Source: Psychrobacter cibarius (GTDB lineage: Bacteria; Pseudomonadota; Gammaproteobacteria; Pseudomonadales; Moraxellaceae). From it: 64,000 bases of DNA. This document shows positions 48,650 to 58,400 of the stretch, one piece after another. The stretch spans positions 1,922,001 through 1,986,000 of the forward strand of contig CP131612.1 in assembly GCA_030686115.1 (NCBI GenBank). Reading direction: 5' to 3'. How positions within the stretch are numbered: the stretch's first letter is position 1; the number at the start of each line of letters is the position of its first letter. Made by a program: the position numbers and the translations under genes. The notes under the pieces were generated by a model that made no database searches, was not told the origin of the DNA, and saw only the letters and a list, made by a program, of their open reading frames with translations.

Positions 48650-49393
48650 ATGGCAAAACCTACCCCAAGAATGCTAGATGTAATTGGCAGTAAATACCTC
48701 ACGCCACATATGTGCCGCGTCACGCTTGGCGGGGCTGGATTGACTGATTTTCCGGCAGATCAAGAAAGCGCTTACATTAAGCTGATATTCCCTCAAGGCG
48801 ATGAGGCTCGACCATTGATGCGCACCTATACCGTCAGCGTTCAACGAGATAACGAAATAGATGTCGATTTTGCGTTGCATGAGACAGAAGGCCCTGCTTC
48901 AACATGGGCACGTAACGCCCAAGTGGGTGAGCAAATATCGGTAGGCGGTCCTGGACCAAAGAAGCTGATTAACAATGAGGCTGATTGGTTTTTATTGATC
49001 GGTGATATGACAGCGCTGCCGGCGATTACCGTCAATCTTGCCCAGCTACCTGCTGACGCACATGGCTATGCAGTCCTTGAGATTACCACTGAAGCAGATA
49101 AGCAACTACTCGAAAAGCCAGACAACCTTGACATTCATTGGGTGATAAATGCACATCCAAATGCAGAAAGCAGCCCATTGCTTGATCACGTTAAAGCGCT
49201 TACTTGGCTAGCAGGACAACCTGCGGTCTGGGCGGCTTGCGAGTTCCATAGTATGCGCGCTCTACGCCATTATTTTAAGGTAGATCGCCCAATACCTAAA
49301 ACACATTTGTACATATCTAGCTATTGGAAAGTCGATAGCACAGAAGACCAGCATAAAATTGTCAAACGAGAGGATGCCGAAAGTATAGAATGA
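48650..49393 (+). CDS. Siderophore-interacting protein (ViuB-like flavin reductase)
   Basis: This 247-residue cytosolic reductase has the SIP pattern. The FAD barrel carries MRTYTVSVQ (the RxYT motif), EIDVDFALHETEGPASTWARNAQVG and VGGPGPKK. The second domain carries WFLLIGDMTALPAITVNL and AVWAACEFHSMRALRHYF, ending in YISSYWK. Such proteins reduce ferric siderophores with NAD(P)H to free the iron. AAGGAA precedes the ATG. Directly downstream of the second TonB receptor, it is probably translated from the same transcript and served by the Fur box at 46253. Confidence 0.92.
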   Translation: MAKPTPRMLDVIGSKYLTPHMCRVTLGGAGLTDFPADQESAYIKLIFPQGDEARPLMRTYTVSVQRDNEIDVDFALHETEGPASTWARNAQVGEQISVGGPGPKKLINNEADWFLLIGDMTALPAITVNLAQLPADAHGYAVLEITTEADKQLLEKPDNLDIHWVINAHPNAESSPLLDHVKALTWLAGQPAVWAACEFHSMRALRHYFKVDRPIPKTHLYISSYWKVDSTEDQHKIVKREDAESIE

Positions 49394-49427
49394 TAAACAA
49401 TGACGTTTTGTATTTTTGAACTGTTTT

Positions 49428-49460
49428 AAAAGCGATGAACCACTTAAATTTATCGCTTTT
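49428..49460 (+). terminator. Probable terminator after the SIP gene
   Basis: AAAAGCGAT and ATCGCTTTT pair over nine positions around a 15-base AT-rich loop, followed by CTC; the T-run is part of the stem. Confidence 0.55.
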
Positions 49461-49544
49461 CTCAAACTAAAAACCTTTCTTCAAGTGCAAGATGCCCTAA
49501 ATAATATGCCCAAACTCAACATTGATTATTATTCCTATCAATAG

Positions 49545-49559
49545 TAATGAGCCTCATTA
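49545..49559. promoter_or_regulatory. Perfect 15-bp palindrome TAATGAG-C-CTCATTA upstream of the unknown gene
   Basis: The dyad is exact (7-1-7) and its extended 19-mer matches the Fur consensus at 13 positions. It lies about 60 bases before the ATG at 49618, a position suited to an operator. Confidence 0.45.
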
Positions 49560-49617
49560 TTTGATAATCTCGATATATCTGCCACATGCTCTACTATCGA
49601 AGAGGTAAAGCCAAATC

Positions 49618-50307
49618 ATGCTAAAACTCCGTGAAAAATGGCTATGGGCATTATGTCTTGCAATATTGGTGCACATAGGAGTTTTCTACCTTTTTTATCT
49701 CAATATACATAAGGAAACATCGACGCAGCTGACCAGTAGCAGTGCACATACCGCTAAACCATCAGCGGCTAAAGCGCTAAACCATGACTCTCAACCCATC
49801 ACCAGAAAAACCTATCTGCCTACCCTCAGTGAGACTACAACTCCTAACAACCTTGATAATGACCCTAAAGACACGAAGCAAATAACCCATAAAAACACAA
49901 TGGCACCATCCAATGAAGCAAAAACAATCTCTTCTTTAGATTCTAAAAAAAACAGCCCTACTCCTTATAAAACACCTGCAATCCTACCGAAAGAGAGAAT
50001 TCAAGAAAGTGACACGCTAAAATATCCAGCAAACGAAACAACTGTGTCTCTAGCGGCAAATAATATCGAGTCTATAGAGGATATGAGAAACAGGGCAGGT
50101 TTATTAAATATAGACATTCCAACAGAGAAAAATGCGATTAATACAGATAAAAACTATCTTTCGGTAAAGTCTGAAGCAGAAGAAATTAACCATCAATTAA
50201 GCTCAGCCATCAATGAAGTGAAAAAGCGTAATCAGCAAAAGATTAATGAGATGGAGCAACTAAAAAATGACTTTGACAAAAAAGACCATCAAACCATTAC
50301 TCAGTGA
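49618..50307 (+). CDS. Unrecognised single-pass membrane protein with TonB-like N-terminal anchor
   Basis: This 229-residue protein begins with a short basic segment and one membrane span (about 8-30: WLWALCLAILVHIGVFYLFYL) that carries His19 in the relation AxxxH, like the SxxxH anchor of TonB. A long Ser/Thr/Pro/Lys-rich linker follows (about 35-140), then a predicted charged helix (about 165-225: SEAEEINHQLSSAINEVKKRNQQKINEMEQLKND). No TonB or TolA C-terminal domain is present. It lies between the iron island and the adhesin secretion genes, converging with the latter. I do not recognise a family. It may be an ExbBD-linked or envelope-spanning accessory (inference). Confidence 0.7.
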   Translation: MLKLREKWLWALCLAILVHIGVFYLFYLNIHKETSTQLTSSSAHTAKPSAAKALNHDSQPITRKTYLPTLSETTTPNNLDNDPKDTKQITHKNTMAPSNEAKTISSLDSKKNSPTPYKTPAILPKERIQESDTLKYPANETTVSLAANNIESIEDMRNRAGLLNIDIPTEKNAINTDKNYLSVKSEAEEINHQLSSAINEVKKRNQQKINEMEQLKNDFDKKDHQTITQ

Positions 50308-50332
50308 TTAATTGCGATTTTATTATACATTA

Positions 50333-51502
50333 CTACCTTTCACCCAAACCTTCCGATAACGTTTTAGTAATAGGCTTTGTTAGGTAAGACAATACTGTGC
50401 GCTCCATCGCCTTTATATCGACAGAAGCTGTCATGCCTGGTTTGATGACTATTTTATCTTCTCGACCTTTAAATTCAGCACCCGTGATAACGATTAATAC
50501 TCGATAGTATGGCTCTTCTCCTTTGGGTGTTTTCTCCATTAAAGTATCTGGGCTGATGTAACTTACAGTGCCAGTCATTGCCCCAAATATTGAATAATCA
50601 TAGGCATCAAGCTTGACTGTTGCATCTTGCCCTTCTTTTATATAAGCAATGTCTGCAGGGCTGACTTTTGCATCTATAATAAGGTCACTGCTGGTTGGTA
50701 GAATCTGCATAATGACCTCGCCTGGCTTGACCACACCGCCAATAGTTGTCACATTGATATTGTTAATCTTACCTTCTGTGGGTGACAATAGACGTTTTTC
50801 ATCTAAGACTTGCAGACGGTCTCTTAACTGCTCAAGCTCTGTATCTAACTCCTCTTGGGCTTTGGTCATCTCTGCTTGAGCTTCTTCAAAATACTTATTG
50901 CGCTTATTATTAATCTGCGCCTCAATATCTGCGACTTGGCGACGCAGTTTTATCACATCTGCTTGACTGACATCACCATACGTCAGTAGCGGCTCATTCA
51001 TGCTAAGCTCTCTCTTAGCCAAGACCAACATTTTTTCCAAAGACGAGACATCTTCATTGATGGCTTGGCGACGCCGATTATAAAGTGCCGTTTGGTTTTG
51101 TACGTACTCTGGGTAATCTTTAACATCCTGCGTAAAAATCAAAGGTTTTTCAAAAATCTCCGCATTTAGTCGTGCTAATTTGGCTTTCAATGCAGCTGTT
51201 TTAGAGGCAGAGTTATCTACTGCCGCTTTTGCTCGCTCCTCTTCTAACACGACAAGTAACTGCCCTGCTTTAACTTCTTGACCTTCCACAACTGCAAGCT
51301 CTGTTAATACACCACCTTCTGATGCCTGAATTTCTTGAGTTCGGGCACTGGCAATCACTGTTGCTTTGGCACGAGTCACTTGATCGATTTTGGCAAAAGA
51401 AGCCCATATAATTAAAACAGTTACACCAACTAACGCAATCCAGATACTCAGTCTCGAACGGCCAACTTCAAGCTTAGTGGGTGTATATTTGTAGTCTGCC
51501 AT
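50333..51502 (-). CDS. Type I secretion membrane-fusion adaptor (LapC/HlyD-like)
   Basis: This 389-residue protein has one N-terminal membrane span (about 18-36: LSIWIALVGVTVLIIWASF), a first lipoyl-like half (ARTQEIQASEGGVLTELAVVEGQEVKAGQ), a helical hairpin of about 150 residues, the second half (LLSPTEGKINNINVTTIGGVVKPGEV) and a C-terminal beta domain ending with the HlyD-type sequence IVIKPGMTASVDIKAMERTVLSYLTKPI. This is the adaptor that joins the ABC exporter to the outer-membrane duct. It starts two bases after the ATPase gene stops, so it is translationally linked. It is the last gene of the secretion operon. Confidence 0.93.
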   Translation of the reverse strand: MADYKYTPTKLEVGRSRLSIWIALVGVTVLIIWASFAKIDQVTRAKATVIASARTQEIQASEGGVLTELAVVEGQEVKAGQLLVVLEEERAKAAVDNSASKTAALKAKLARLNAEIFEKPLIFTQDVKDYPEYVQNQTALYNRRRQAINEDVSSLEKMLVLAKRELSMNEPLLTYGDVSQADVIKLRRQVADIEAQINNKRNKYFEEAQAEMTKAQEELDTELEQLRDRLQVLDEKRLLSPTEGKINNINVTTIGGVVKPGEVIMQILPTSSDLIIDAKVSPADIAYIKEGQDATVKLDAYDYSIFGAMTGTVSYISPDTLMEKTPKGEEPYYRVLIVITGAEFKGREDKIVIKPGMTASVDIKAMERTVLSYLTKPITKTLSEGLGER

Positions 51503-51504
51503 AT

Positions 51505-53754
51505 CTACTTACCTTGAGCATTTATTGAAGTTTTGGTCGTCATAGACTTAATCTTCATTGGCTTATTATCCGATCGGCTTGTCTGACTTTTCATTTGCTC
51601 ATTTTTTCTTAATTCATCAAGCACAGCTTGTTTTGGGCCATCTATAATGATGCGTTGATTGTCCATAATAATAAGCCGATCTGCCAATTCTAATAACGCT
51701 GTTTTATGAGTGGACACAATAAAGGTTTGCCCGTCTATTAATGCTTGCTTAAGCACTTGCAAGCAGCGCTGTTCCTGACGATTATCCATAGAAGCGGTAG
51801 GCTCATCGAGTAGGAATACATTGGGTTTCGTCAATAATAAGCGGGTAAAAGCCACAAGCTGTTTTTGTCCACCTGATAGTCCACGCCCGCCTTCACTAAT
51901 GGGCAAATCAAGACCGCTTGAATGACTGGCAACCAAATTGATCAGTCCTGTTTTTATCAATGCTTCTTGGAGCACATCATCATCAGGTGCCGCCATACCT
52001 ATGAGCAAGTTTTCTCTTAAGGTGCCTTGAAACAAGCGATGGTCTTGTTGCAAGTACCCCAAACGTTCACTTAAGGTTTCACGACTTATTTGATGTATGT
52101 CTAAACCATCTAACAAAACTTGTCCTTTAGTAGGTGCATACAGACCTGCCAGCACTTTGAGCAAGGTAGACTTTCCTGATCCTATAGGCCCAAGTATGGC
52201 TATGCGCTCACCAGGACGAATCGTTAGTTTATTGATATTGATCGCGGGTCTATCGTTGTCTTTATAGTTAAATACCAAATGATCACATTGATAAAAACCA
52301 TTAATACGACTGGGTGACAAAGGATAAGCGACGCCATGGTTGTCCTGCTCTAACTCAAACAAAGTTTCAATGTTGAGCTTAGCGGCTTTGGCATGTGAGT
52401 ATTGAACCAGTAAATTGGGCAGCATCATAACAGGCGCCAACACCCTTCCGCCTAATATTGAGCAGGCAATCAGTCCACCCATGGTCATATCACCTTGCAT
52501 CACCACAAATGAGCCTACAATCACGATACCGACATAGCTAACCTGTTGTAGCAGTTGAGTAAAGTACGTTAAATTATCATTCGCGTGCTTCATGTCTAAG
52601 TCGTTTTTGATGGTGGTATTCATCACATCGAGCCAGCGAGACAAAAATTTCCAGTTTCCACCGCCTGCTTTGATCGTCTCAACGCCTTCCACAGCCTCGA
52701 CTAACAAACCTGTTTTATAATAAGAAGCAGTGGCCCCTTCAGCAGCAATCGCATCAATACGCTTGCGTGCCGATAATCCCATCAAAATAGCAACCACTGC
52801 GGCAATAACGGGAACAACAGCAACAAGTGGCGATCCTATAAAAGCCACTAAACTGATAAAAATAATGGTCATTGGTAAGTCGACCAAGCCAAACAAGGTG
52901 CTGGCTGTGAAAAAACTGCGTACTTGCTCATAACCACGCAGCTGTGCTGCCATAGAACCGACCGATCCTGGCATCTGATCAATACGAACTTTGAGCAGTC
53001 GCTGAAAAACTTCGCGAGACAAGTATTGATCGAGTCCCACGACTACCTTGTCCATGATTCTTGACCGTGAAAACTTCATGAATGCTTCAAAAATAATGAC
53101 TATAAACACACCACTTGCTAAGATAATAAGCGTATATTCACTACGTGTTGGGATAACTCGGTCATATACTTGCATTGAGAATAACGACACAGCTAATGCC
53201 AGCATATTGATTAAAAAAGTGGCGATAATAGCTTCGAATAAAATACCTTTGTAATTGCCTAAATCAGACTTCAATAATTCAGAAAAAGAAACTTTGCGCT
53301 GCTTAATAGGGTCGTCTTTCAAACGAATTCTTAGAATTAATGACAACTGATTGGCAAGTGTATGTACGTGGTTGTGTTCTTGCCTGAAATTCCAGCTCTT
53401 TTGCGGGGTTTGACTGTCGATAATGCCCCACCCTATATCTGCTCGATATGCCAATAGAGGCAAAAAGGCAGCATCTGGCTGCTCTAATATCTCCGGCATA
53501 TCTTTTATGCCGATACCTTGCAAAATCGCAATGATACCGCTTAGTTGGTGAATGGTTTGGCCTTTATTTTTAGGCAACTCACTATGCTGTTTTACAATAT
53601 CGTTTAGACGTATATTATCTACCGGATAGCCTTGTTGACTAAGTAGATGTCTGATCGCTTCTATTAGAGTCGAGGTTTGATCGAGATTGGACGGCTGATC
53701 ATCATGATGGATAGAGACAGCCTCTGTCGGTTGCAAATTTGGACTCATATTCAT
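51505..53754 (-). CDS. Type I secretion ABC permease/ATPase (LapB-like)
   Basis: This 749-residue protein has a C39-like N-terminal domain without the catalytic cysteine (about 25-160), an ABC membrane domain with about six spans (about 180-470; AFLINMLALAVSLFSMQVYDRVIP is the first) and an ATPase domain: Walker A GPIGSGKS, Q-loop YLQQDHRLF, signature LSGGQKQ, Walker B VFLLDEPTAS and switch IVSTHK. This is the HlyB/LapB architecture for large repeat adhesins. It follows the TolC-like gene by 40 bases and is followed by the adaptor with a two-base gap. The degenerate C39 domain is typical where the substrate has a C-terminal signal, as here. Confidence 0.94.
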   Translation of the reverse strand: MNMSPNLQPTEAVSIHHDDQPSNLDQTSTLIEAIRHLLSQQGYPVDNIRLNDIVKQHSELPKNKGQTIHQLSGIIAILQGIGIKDMPEILEQPDAAFLPLLAYRADIGWGIIDSQTPQKSWNFRQEHNHVHTLANQLSLILRIRLKDDPIKQRKVSFSELLKSDLGNYKGILFEAIIATFLINMLALAVSLFSMQVYDRVIPTRSEYTLIILASGVFIVIIFEAFMKFSRSRIMDKVVVGLDQYLSREVFQRLLKVRIDQMPGSVGSMAAQLRGYEQVRSFFTASTLFGLVDLPMTIIFISLVAFIGSPLVAVVPVIAAVVAILMGLSARKRIDAIAAEGATASYYKTGLLVEAVEGVETIKAGGGNWKFLSRWLDVMNTTIKNDLDMKHANDNLTYFTQLLQQVSYVGIVIVGSFVVMQGDMTMGGLIACSILGGRVLAPVMMLPNLLVQYSHAKAAKLNIETLFELEQDNHGVAYPLSPSRINGFYQCDHLVFNYKDNDRPAININKLTIRPGERIAILGPIGSGKSTLLKVLAGLYAPTKGQVLLDGLDIHQISRETLSERLGYLQQDHRLFQGTLRENLLIGMAAPDDDVLQEALIKTGLINLVASHSSGLDLPISEGGRGLSGGQKQLVAFTRLLLTKPNVFLLDEPTASMDNRQEQRCLQVLKQALIDGQTFIVSTHKTALLELADRLIIMDNQRIIIDGPKQAVLDELRKNEQMKSQTSRSDNKPMKIKSMTTKTSINAQGK

Positions 53755-53794
53755 CGCTTATTTAATATTTGGGGCAGACACATGCGTAGAAGCC

Positions 53795-55333
53795 TTAATT
53801 ATTTCTGACATCATTTTGGTCAACTATAGGTGTAATGCTGTAATCTTCATTCAGCATAATAAGGTCGCCTTTATTAAGACTCTCTTCCATAGCAGCAGGC
53901 AGCCTGATTTCTATATACTCTTCATTCATCTCTGGTCGATAACCCATGGTAGGGCTCGAATTTTTTTTATCTTGCTTGTTGAGCCATTCTTTTACGGGAT
54001 CTATCGGTCTAAACAGTGTCACAGGCTTACGGTTGTGTCCAAATTTCTGCCATTGCATAATGCCAAAATCTACTTGTAATCTATGGAAAGCACCCAGTAT
54101 ATCTGCACGTGTTTGCGCCAGCTGTACTTGATAATCATTGTGTTCACGCACGGCATTTAACACTTCAAGCCACGATTTACGGCCAGCAATAAATTGCCTA
54201 CGATAAGAGCTCACCACAATTTGTGCACCTGCCACGGCAGCGACTAATGAGGTCTCTCGGTCTTTGGCACTCACAAACTGCTGATATTGCACCTGAATGT
54301 TCTCTATTACGCCACGGCGCGATGCTTCTTGGGTTTGCACTAGGCTATCAACTTGTGCTTGTGATGCTCGTGCTAACGAAAGGTTAGAAAAGCCAGCCCC
54401 TGGTGTATAACTCATGCCTAATGAGAATTTTCCATCATTTTCACTGTCTTCATGATAGTAAGCATGTTCGTATTGGGCATAAATAGTAGGATATCGTGCT
54501 GCCTGCTGTGCCTCAACGCCTTGCTTGGCGGATTCAATTTGAAAGTGTTCTTTTACGATGATGGGGTTATAAAAACTGATTTGATCAAAAGCCATTTTTT
54601 CAAAATCCGCTGACTGCTGTTTGGCTTGATCCACCAACACCTTGATATTCGGTAGACTCATTGCACTGGCGTTAGACAGTGGCTGACCAATAATCTGCTC
54701 AAGTCTGGCGGCGGCGATACGTTGCTGTTCAACGGCCGCTTGATAGGCAGTTTGCTCCTGCAATATACGGTTAGTCACTAAATCAAGCTCAATCCGAGCA
54801 GACACACCCTGACTGACACGGCGCTGCATCATGGCTTCAAAATCGTTAAGCGACTTTAAGCCATTAGCATGAATCTCTTGTTGTGCGATGGCCTGAATAT
54901 AACTCTGCCAAGCATCGATCGTCGTTTTGGCCACTAGGTTTTGTTGCTCATAAATATATTCTACCGCGGCCTTATCATCGAATATCGCTTGATTGACATC
55001 AGCTGTCAGCTTACCAGCTGTCCATAACGGCTGGCGGACAGTTACCTGTGAGACAAAATCATTGTCTCTATCGTAGCCTGAGCTTACACTTGGCGTCGGC
55101 AACAGACTTAATTTGGCAGCATTAATACCTTCTATCGTCGATTGTTGATTTGCTTTGGCTGACCAGACTAAAGGATGCGTCTGAATGGCTTGCGTAATTA
55201 AACTGTCGACTCGTAAATCGTTTACGGCTGCATGTGTGCTCATGGCAAAACATGTACCAACTGCCAAAATCGCAATCTGACGGCATAACATTCGGACAGG
55301 AGATAATTTTTTCGGGCTGAACAGGTTTTTCAT
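53795..55333 (-). CDS. Outer-membrane channel protein, TolC/LapE family
   Basis: This 512-residue protein has a signal peptide (about 20-36: IAILAVGTCFAMSTHA) and the doubled TolC fold: two halves each with an outer-membrane beta-hairpin and long coiled helices (LITQAIQTHPLVWSAKANQ near the start; LVQTQEASRRGVIENIQVQYQQF in the second half). The segment GVSARIELDLVTNRILQEQ is a conserved turn of type I secretion outer-membrane proteins. About 85 residues after the last helical region are unusual for TolC but seen in LapE-like members. It lies 144 bases after the adhesin stop, with an intervening terminator, so the secretion operon may have its own promoter. Confidence 0.92.
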   Translation of the reverse strand: MKNLFSPKKLSPVRMLCRQIAILAVGTCFAMSTHAAVNDLRVDSLITQAIQTHPLVWSAKANQQSTIEGINAAKLSLLPTPSVSSGYDRDNDFVSQVTVRQPLWTAGKLTADVNQAIFDDKAAVEYIYEQQNLVAKTTIDAWQSYIQAIAQQEIHANGLKSLNDFEAMMQRRVSQGVSARIELDLVTNRILQEQTAYQAAVEQQRIAAARLEQIIGQPLSNASAMSLPNIKVLVDQAKQQSADFEKMAFDQISFYNPIIVKEHFQIESAKQGVEAQQAARYPTIYAQYEHAYYHEDSENDGKFSLGMSYTPGAGFSNLSLARASQAQVDSLVQTQEASRRGVIENIQVQYQQFVSAKDRETSLVAAVAGAQIVVSSYRRQFIAGRKSWLEVLNAVREHNDYQVQLAQTRADILGAFHRLQVDFGIMQWQKFGHNRKPVTLFRPIDPVKEWLNKQDKKNSSPTMGYRPEMNEEYIEIRLPAAMEESLNKGDLIMLNEDYSITPIVDQNDVRNN

Positions 55334-55432
55334 ATTAGGATTCAGTGAGTGATTCTATAAATATTTTTCTGTGTGATTATGTGATTTTTATAAACTAAGC
55401 ACTTCCTAATGCTAGTAGCAAAAGACAAGTGT

Positions 55433-55464
55433 AAAAAACGCTCCCTTACTGGAAGCGCTTTTAA
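55433..55464 (-). terminator. Intrinsic terminator between the adhesin and the secretion operon
   Basis: On the minus strand AAAGCGCTTCC and GGGAGCGTTTT pair over 11 positions (two G-T) around AGTAA, followed by TT. It is 14 bases past the adhesin stop codon. Confidence 0.75.
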
Positions 55465-55477
55465 AATCGCAATTAAA

Positions 55478-58400
55478 TTAGATGACGTTGGCAATTTCAG
55501 TATCAATGTAAACTTGAGAAGAAAGGTTGTTTTCTATCTGCCATACGTTATATGTCTGTCCTGCATTATCAGTCACTGTTTGACCTGTATTTGCCCAATC
55601 GCTACCTTGCAAGTCAACAGTATCGTCACTGTCACCTTTAACATAGATAGGATTTGACACTTTGGCGTTGACGATATCTTCCTCTCGAATATTTAAAGTA
55701 TTGGCACCAGTTCCACTGATATCAATCATTTCGGTTTCAAAGATATCTGAGAAACTGATGGTCTGCTCAGATCCCGTCAAATTGAAAACATCAGTGTCTT
55801 CATTGAAGCTCATAAATGATACGTCAGCATTGTTATTGGCAGTCTCGATACCGTCCTCACCAATTGCTCTGCCTGTCACACCGACTTGCCAATCAATACT
55901 GCTTAATAACTCGTTGAGATCCGTCGCTGTCACTTGCAACAACGCTTCATATTCGGTATTACCATTACGATCTACCATAAGAACGCCATTTTCGTAAGCA
56001 AGGTAGTCGCCGATATTACCTGATGTTTGGTTACCATCAAGTAATCCAGTAAGGTCGATCTTATCACCTTGCGCTTCGCTAAAATCGGTCCAGATATCAA
56101 CACCGTTATTGCCATTACCACCTTCTGTGCCATTTAAATTATTAAATATTAAGGTGTCAGCACCTGACCCCATAGTGAAACTATCATCGGCAGCAGATCC
56201 AACTGCGATATCATCATAAATAGAAGCTGTTATGTTTTTGCCAACATTTATTTCTAATGAAGCAGTTCCTTTGACACCTGTCACAGAGGTGGTTTGATAA
56301 GTAAAACTTTCAATCCCAAAGCTCTCACCATTTGGTAGATAGCTATAGCTACCATCTTTAGAAACAGTCAAAGTGCCATACAAGCCTTCGATATCAATCG
56401 ATTTTGCGCCTTGATTTGGGTCACTGATAAAGACAGACTTATTCCCAACTTTGATTTCAGTGATATTACTCAGCCCTTGATCATTATCATTACCAGCAAT
56501 CAAGGAGCCAGCAACAGCAATCACGTCATCGGCTGTATAATCTGCTGAATGGATGACTGTGGTATCAAAAGATATACTCTGTAAGTTGCCTTTGTTAGTA
56601 GTAATCGTCAGCTCATAATTACCTGCAGGCAAATCAGGTAATGAAGCGCTCAATGATGCACTGGCTTTTGTCCCTTCCACTGATCCAGTAAAGCTCTCAC
56701 CAGTTGTGGTATTTAATAATGTATAGGTAATAGTTATATTAGAACCACCAAGAATATTAAGAGAACTAGCGGTAGCTTCTATAACAATTGGGGCAGCGGC
56801 ATCATGTTCAGCGATCTCAAATTCTTTTGAATAAGATTTGCCATAATCACCTATTTTGTCTGGTTCATTAATACTGATATTGGTTACCGTATTTTGCGTT
56901 TGTACTGCCACTTTATTAAAATCATCAACCGCAGTATGAGTGCTGATCTTGATATTTAGAGTTTCAACCGTAGCTTTACCATTGGCGTCTTTAGTCACTA
57001 ACCTGAATGAGTCAACCTCACCATACGGCGGCTGCCAATTAGGATCACTAGCATTATTGTTTACGCTATAGGTGTACTCGCCATTTGCATCGATGGTGAG
57101 CTGTCCGTACTTACCTTGATAAGTCATAGGCGAGCCTGAAGTGACCAACGTTTCGCCAACTTTGAGTATCACGGTACTAGCATCTGGGGTTGCATCCCCT
57201 GCTATCTGACCCATAAAACTAGATGGTGAGTTGTAGTCATAGATTTTATCGTAATCTACATATAAGCCATTGCCACTGAGTACTCCGACACCGCCTGCGG
57301 TTAATAAAACGGCTTTATAGTCACCTTCACCAAACTTTAGAGTCAATGGATCTGATCTTCCACCAAGCAATGGAACATTGAACCAGTTTTTCTCAAAGTG
57401 CACTTGTACATATTGCCCCGTACTTTCATCTAGCTTATAAACAGCCATGCTGTAAGTTTTTGCAATATCTACTCCACCACCGCTACCATGTAAGGTGAGC
57501 TCACGCACTTGGTTATCACCGACCGTAAACTCAAGTGGCGGCTTGCCTCCTAATAGCTCAAGATCCAACACTGACGACGATCCAAGACTTAAGTCAAGAA
57601 CCCCAAAACCAACAGCATCTTTAATGTCAGAATCCGCTGTATCTAAGGTTACGGTGGGCTCAATATCGACGACTAAGCTTTCATCTATCTTAATTTGTTT
57701 GTCAGCAGGGAGTATATTCAACTGAATAGTGAGATCTGCAGACGCGGTATTACCGTCTGGTGATGCAATCGTATAAGTGAAACTCTCCTCACTGCCATAA
57801 GGTCCACGGAAGTCGTCATTAACCTTATAATCATAAGTACCATCAGGCGATATTGTCAGTGTTCCATATTGTCCTTGAATGGTGTTACTACCTGTTTCAA
57901 GTTCTTCTACACCATTCACAGAAGTTATTGAAATAACTGTGGTACCACTTGGCAATTCGTCATAACTAAAGCTGGAGTCTTCATCATCTAAAATATTTCC
58001 TGTAACTGAGCCACTGACTTCCGTTGCTTGGGAATAGTCTAAAACCACATCTTTTTCAAACTGTAAAGTATAACCTGTCAGTGCCGAGACACCTTCACCA
58101 CCAGACATCACAAAGAGCCATTGACCTTCATCTAAGCTAAAATCAGTATCTTTGGACACCCCACCTAATAAATAGGACACCACCCAGTTTTCTTTTACTT
58201 CCTGTAGCTCCCATTCATTTGTAGACTCGTTCAATTTATATAAGCTCAAGTCCATAGTGCCAACAACCTGTACACCGCCAGCATTACCTTTGACAGTCAC
58301 TTCGCGCACTTGATTTTCACCTACCTCAAGTACCACTGAGTTTTTGATGACATCAGCGACAACGCCTGCTCCTAGTACTGGCCCTAAACTTGCACCAACC

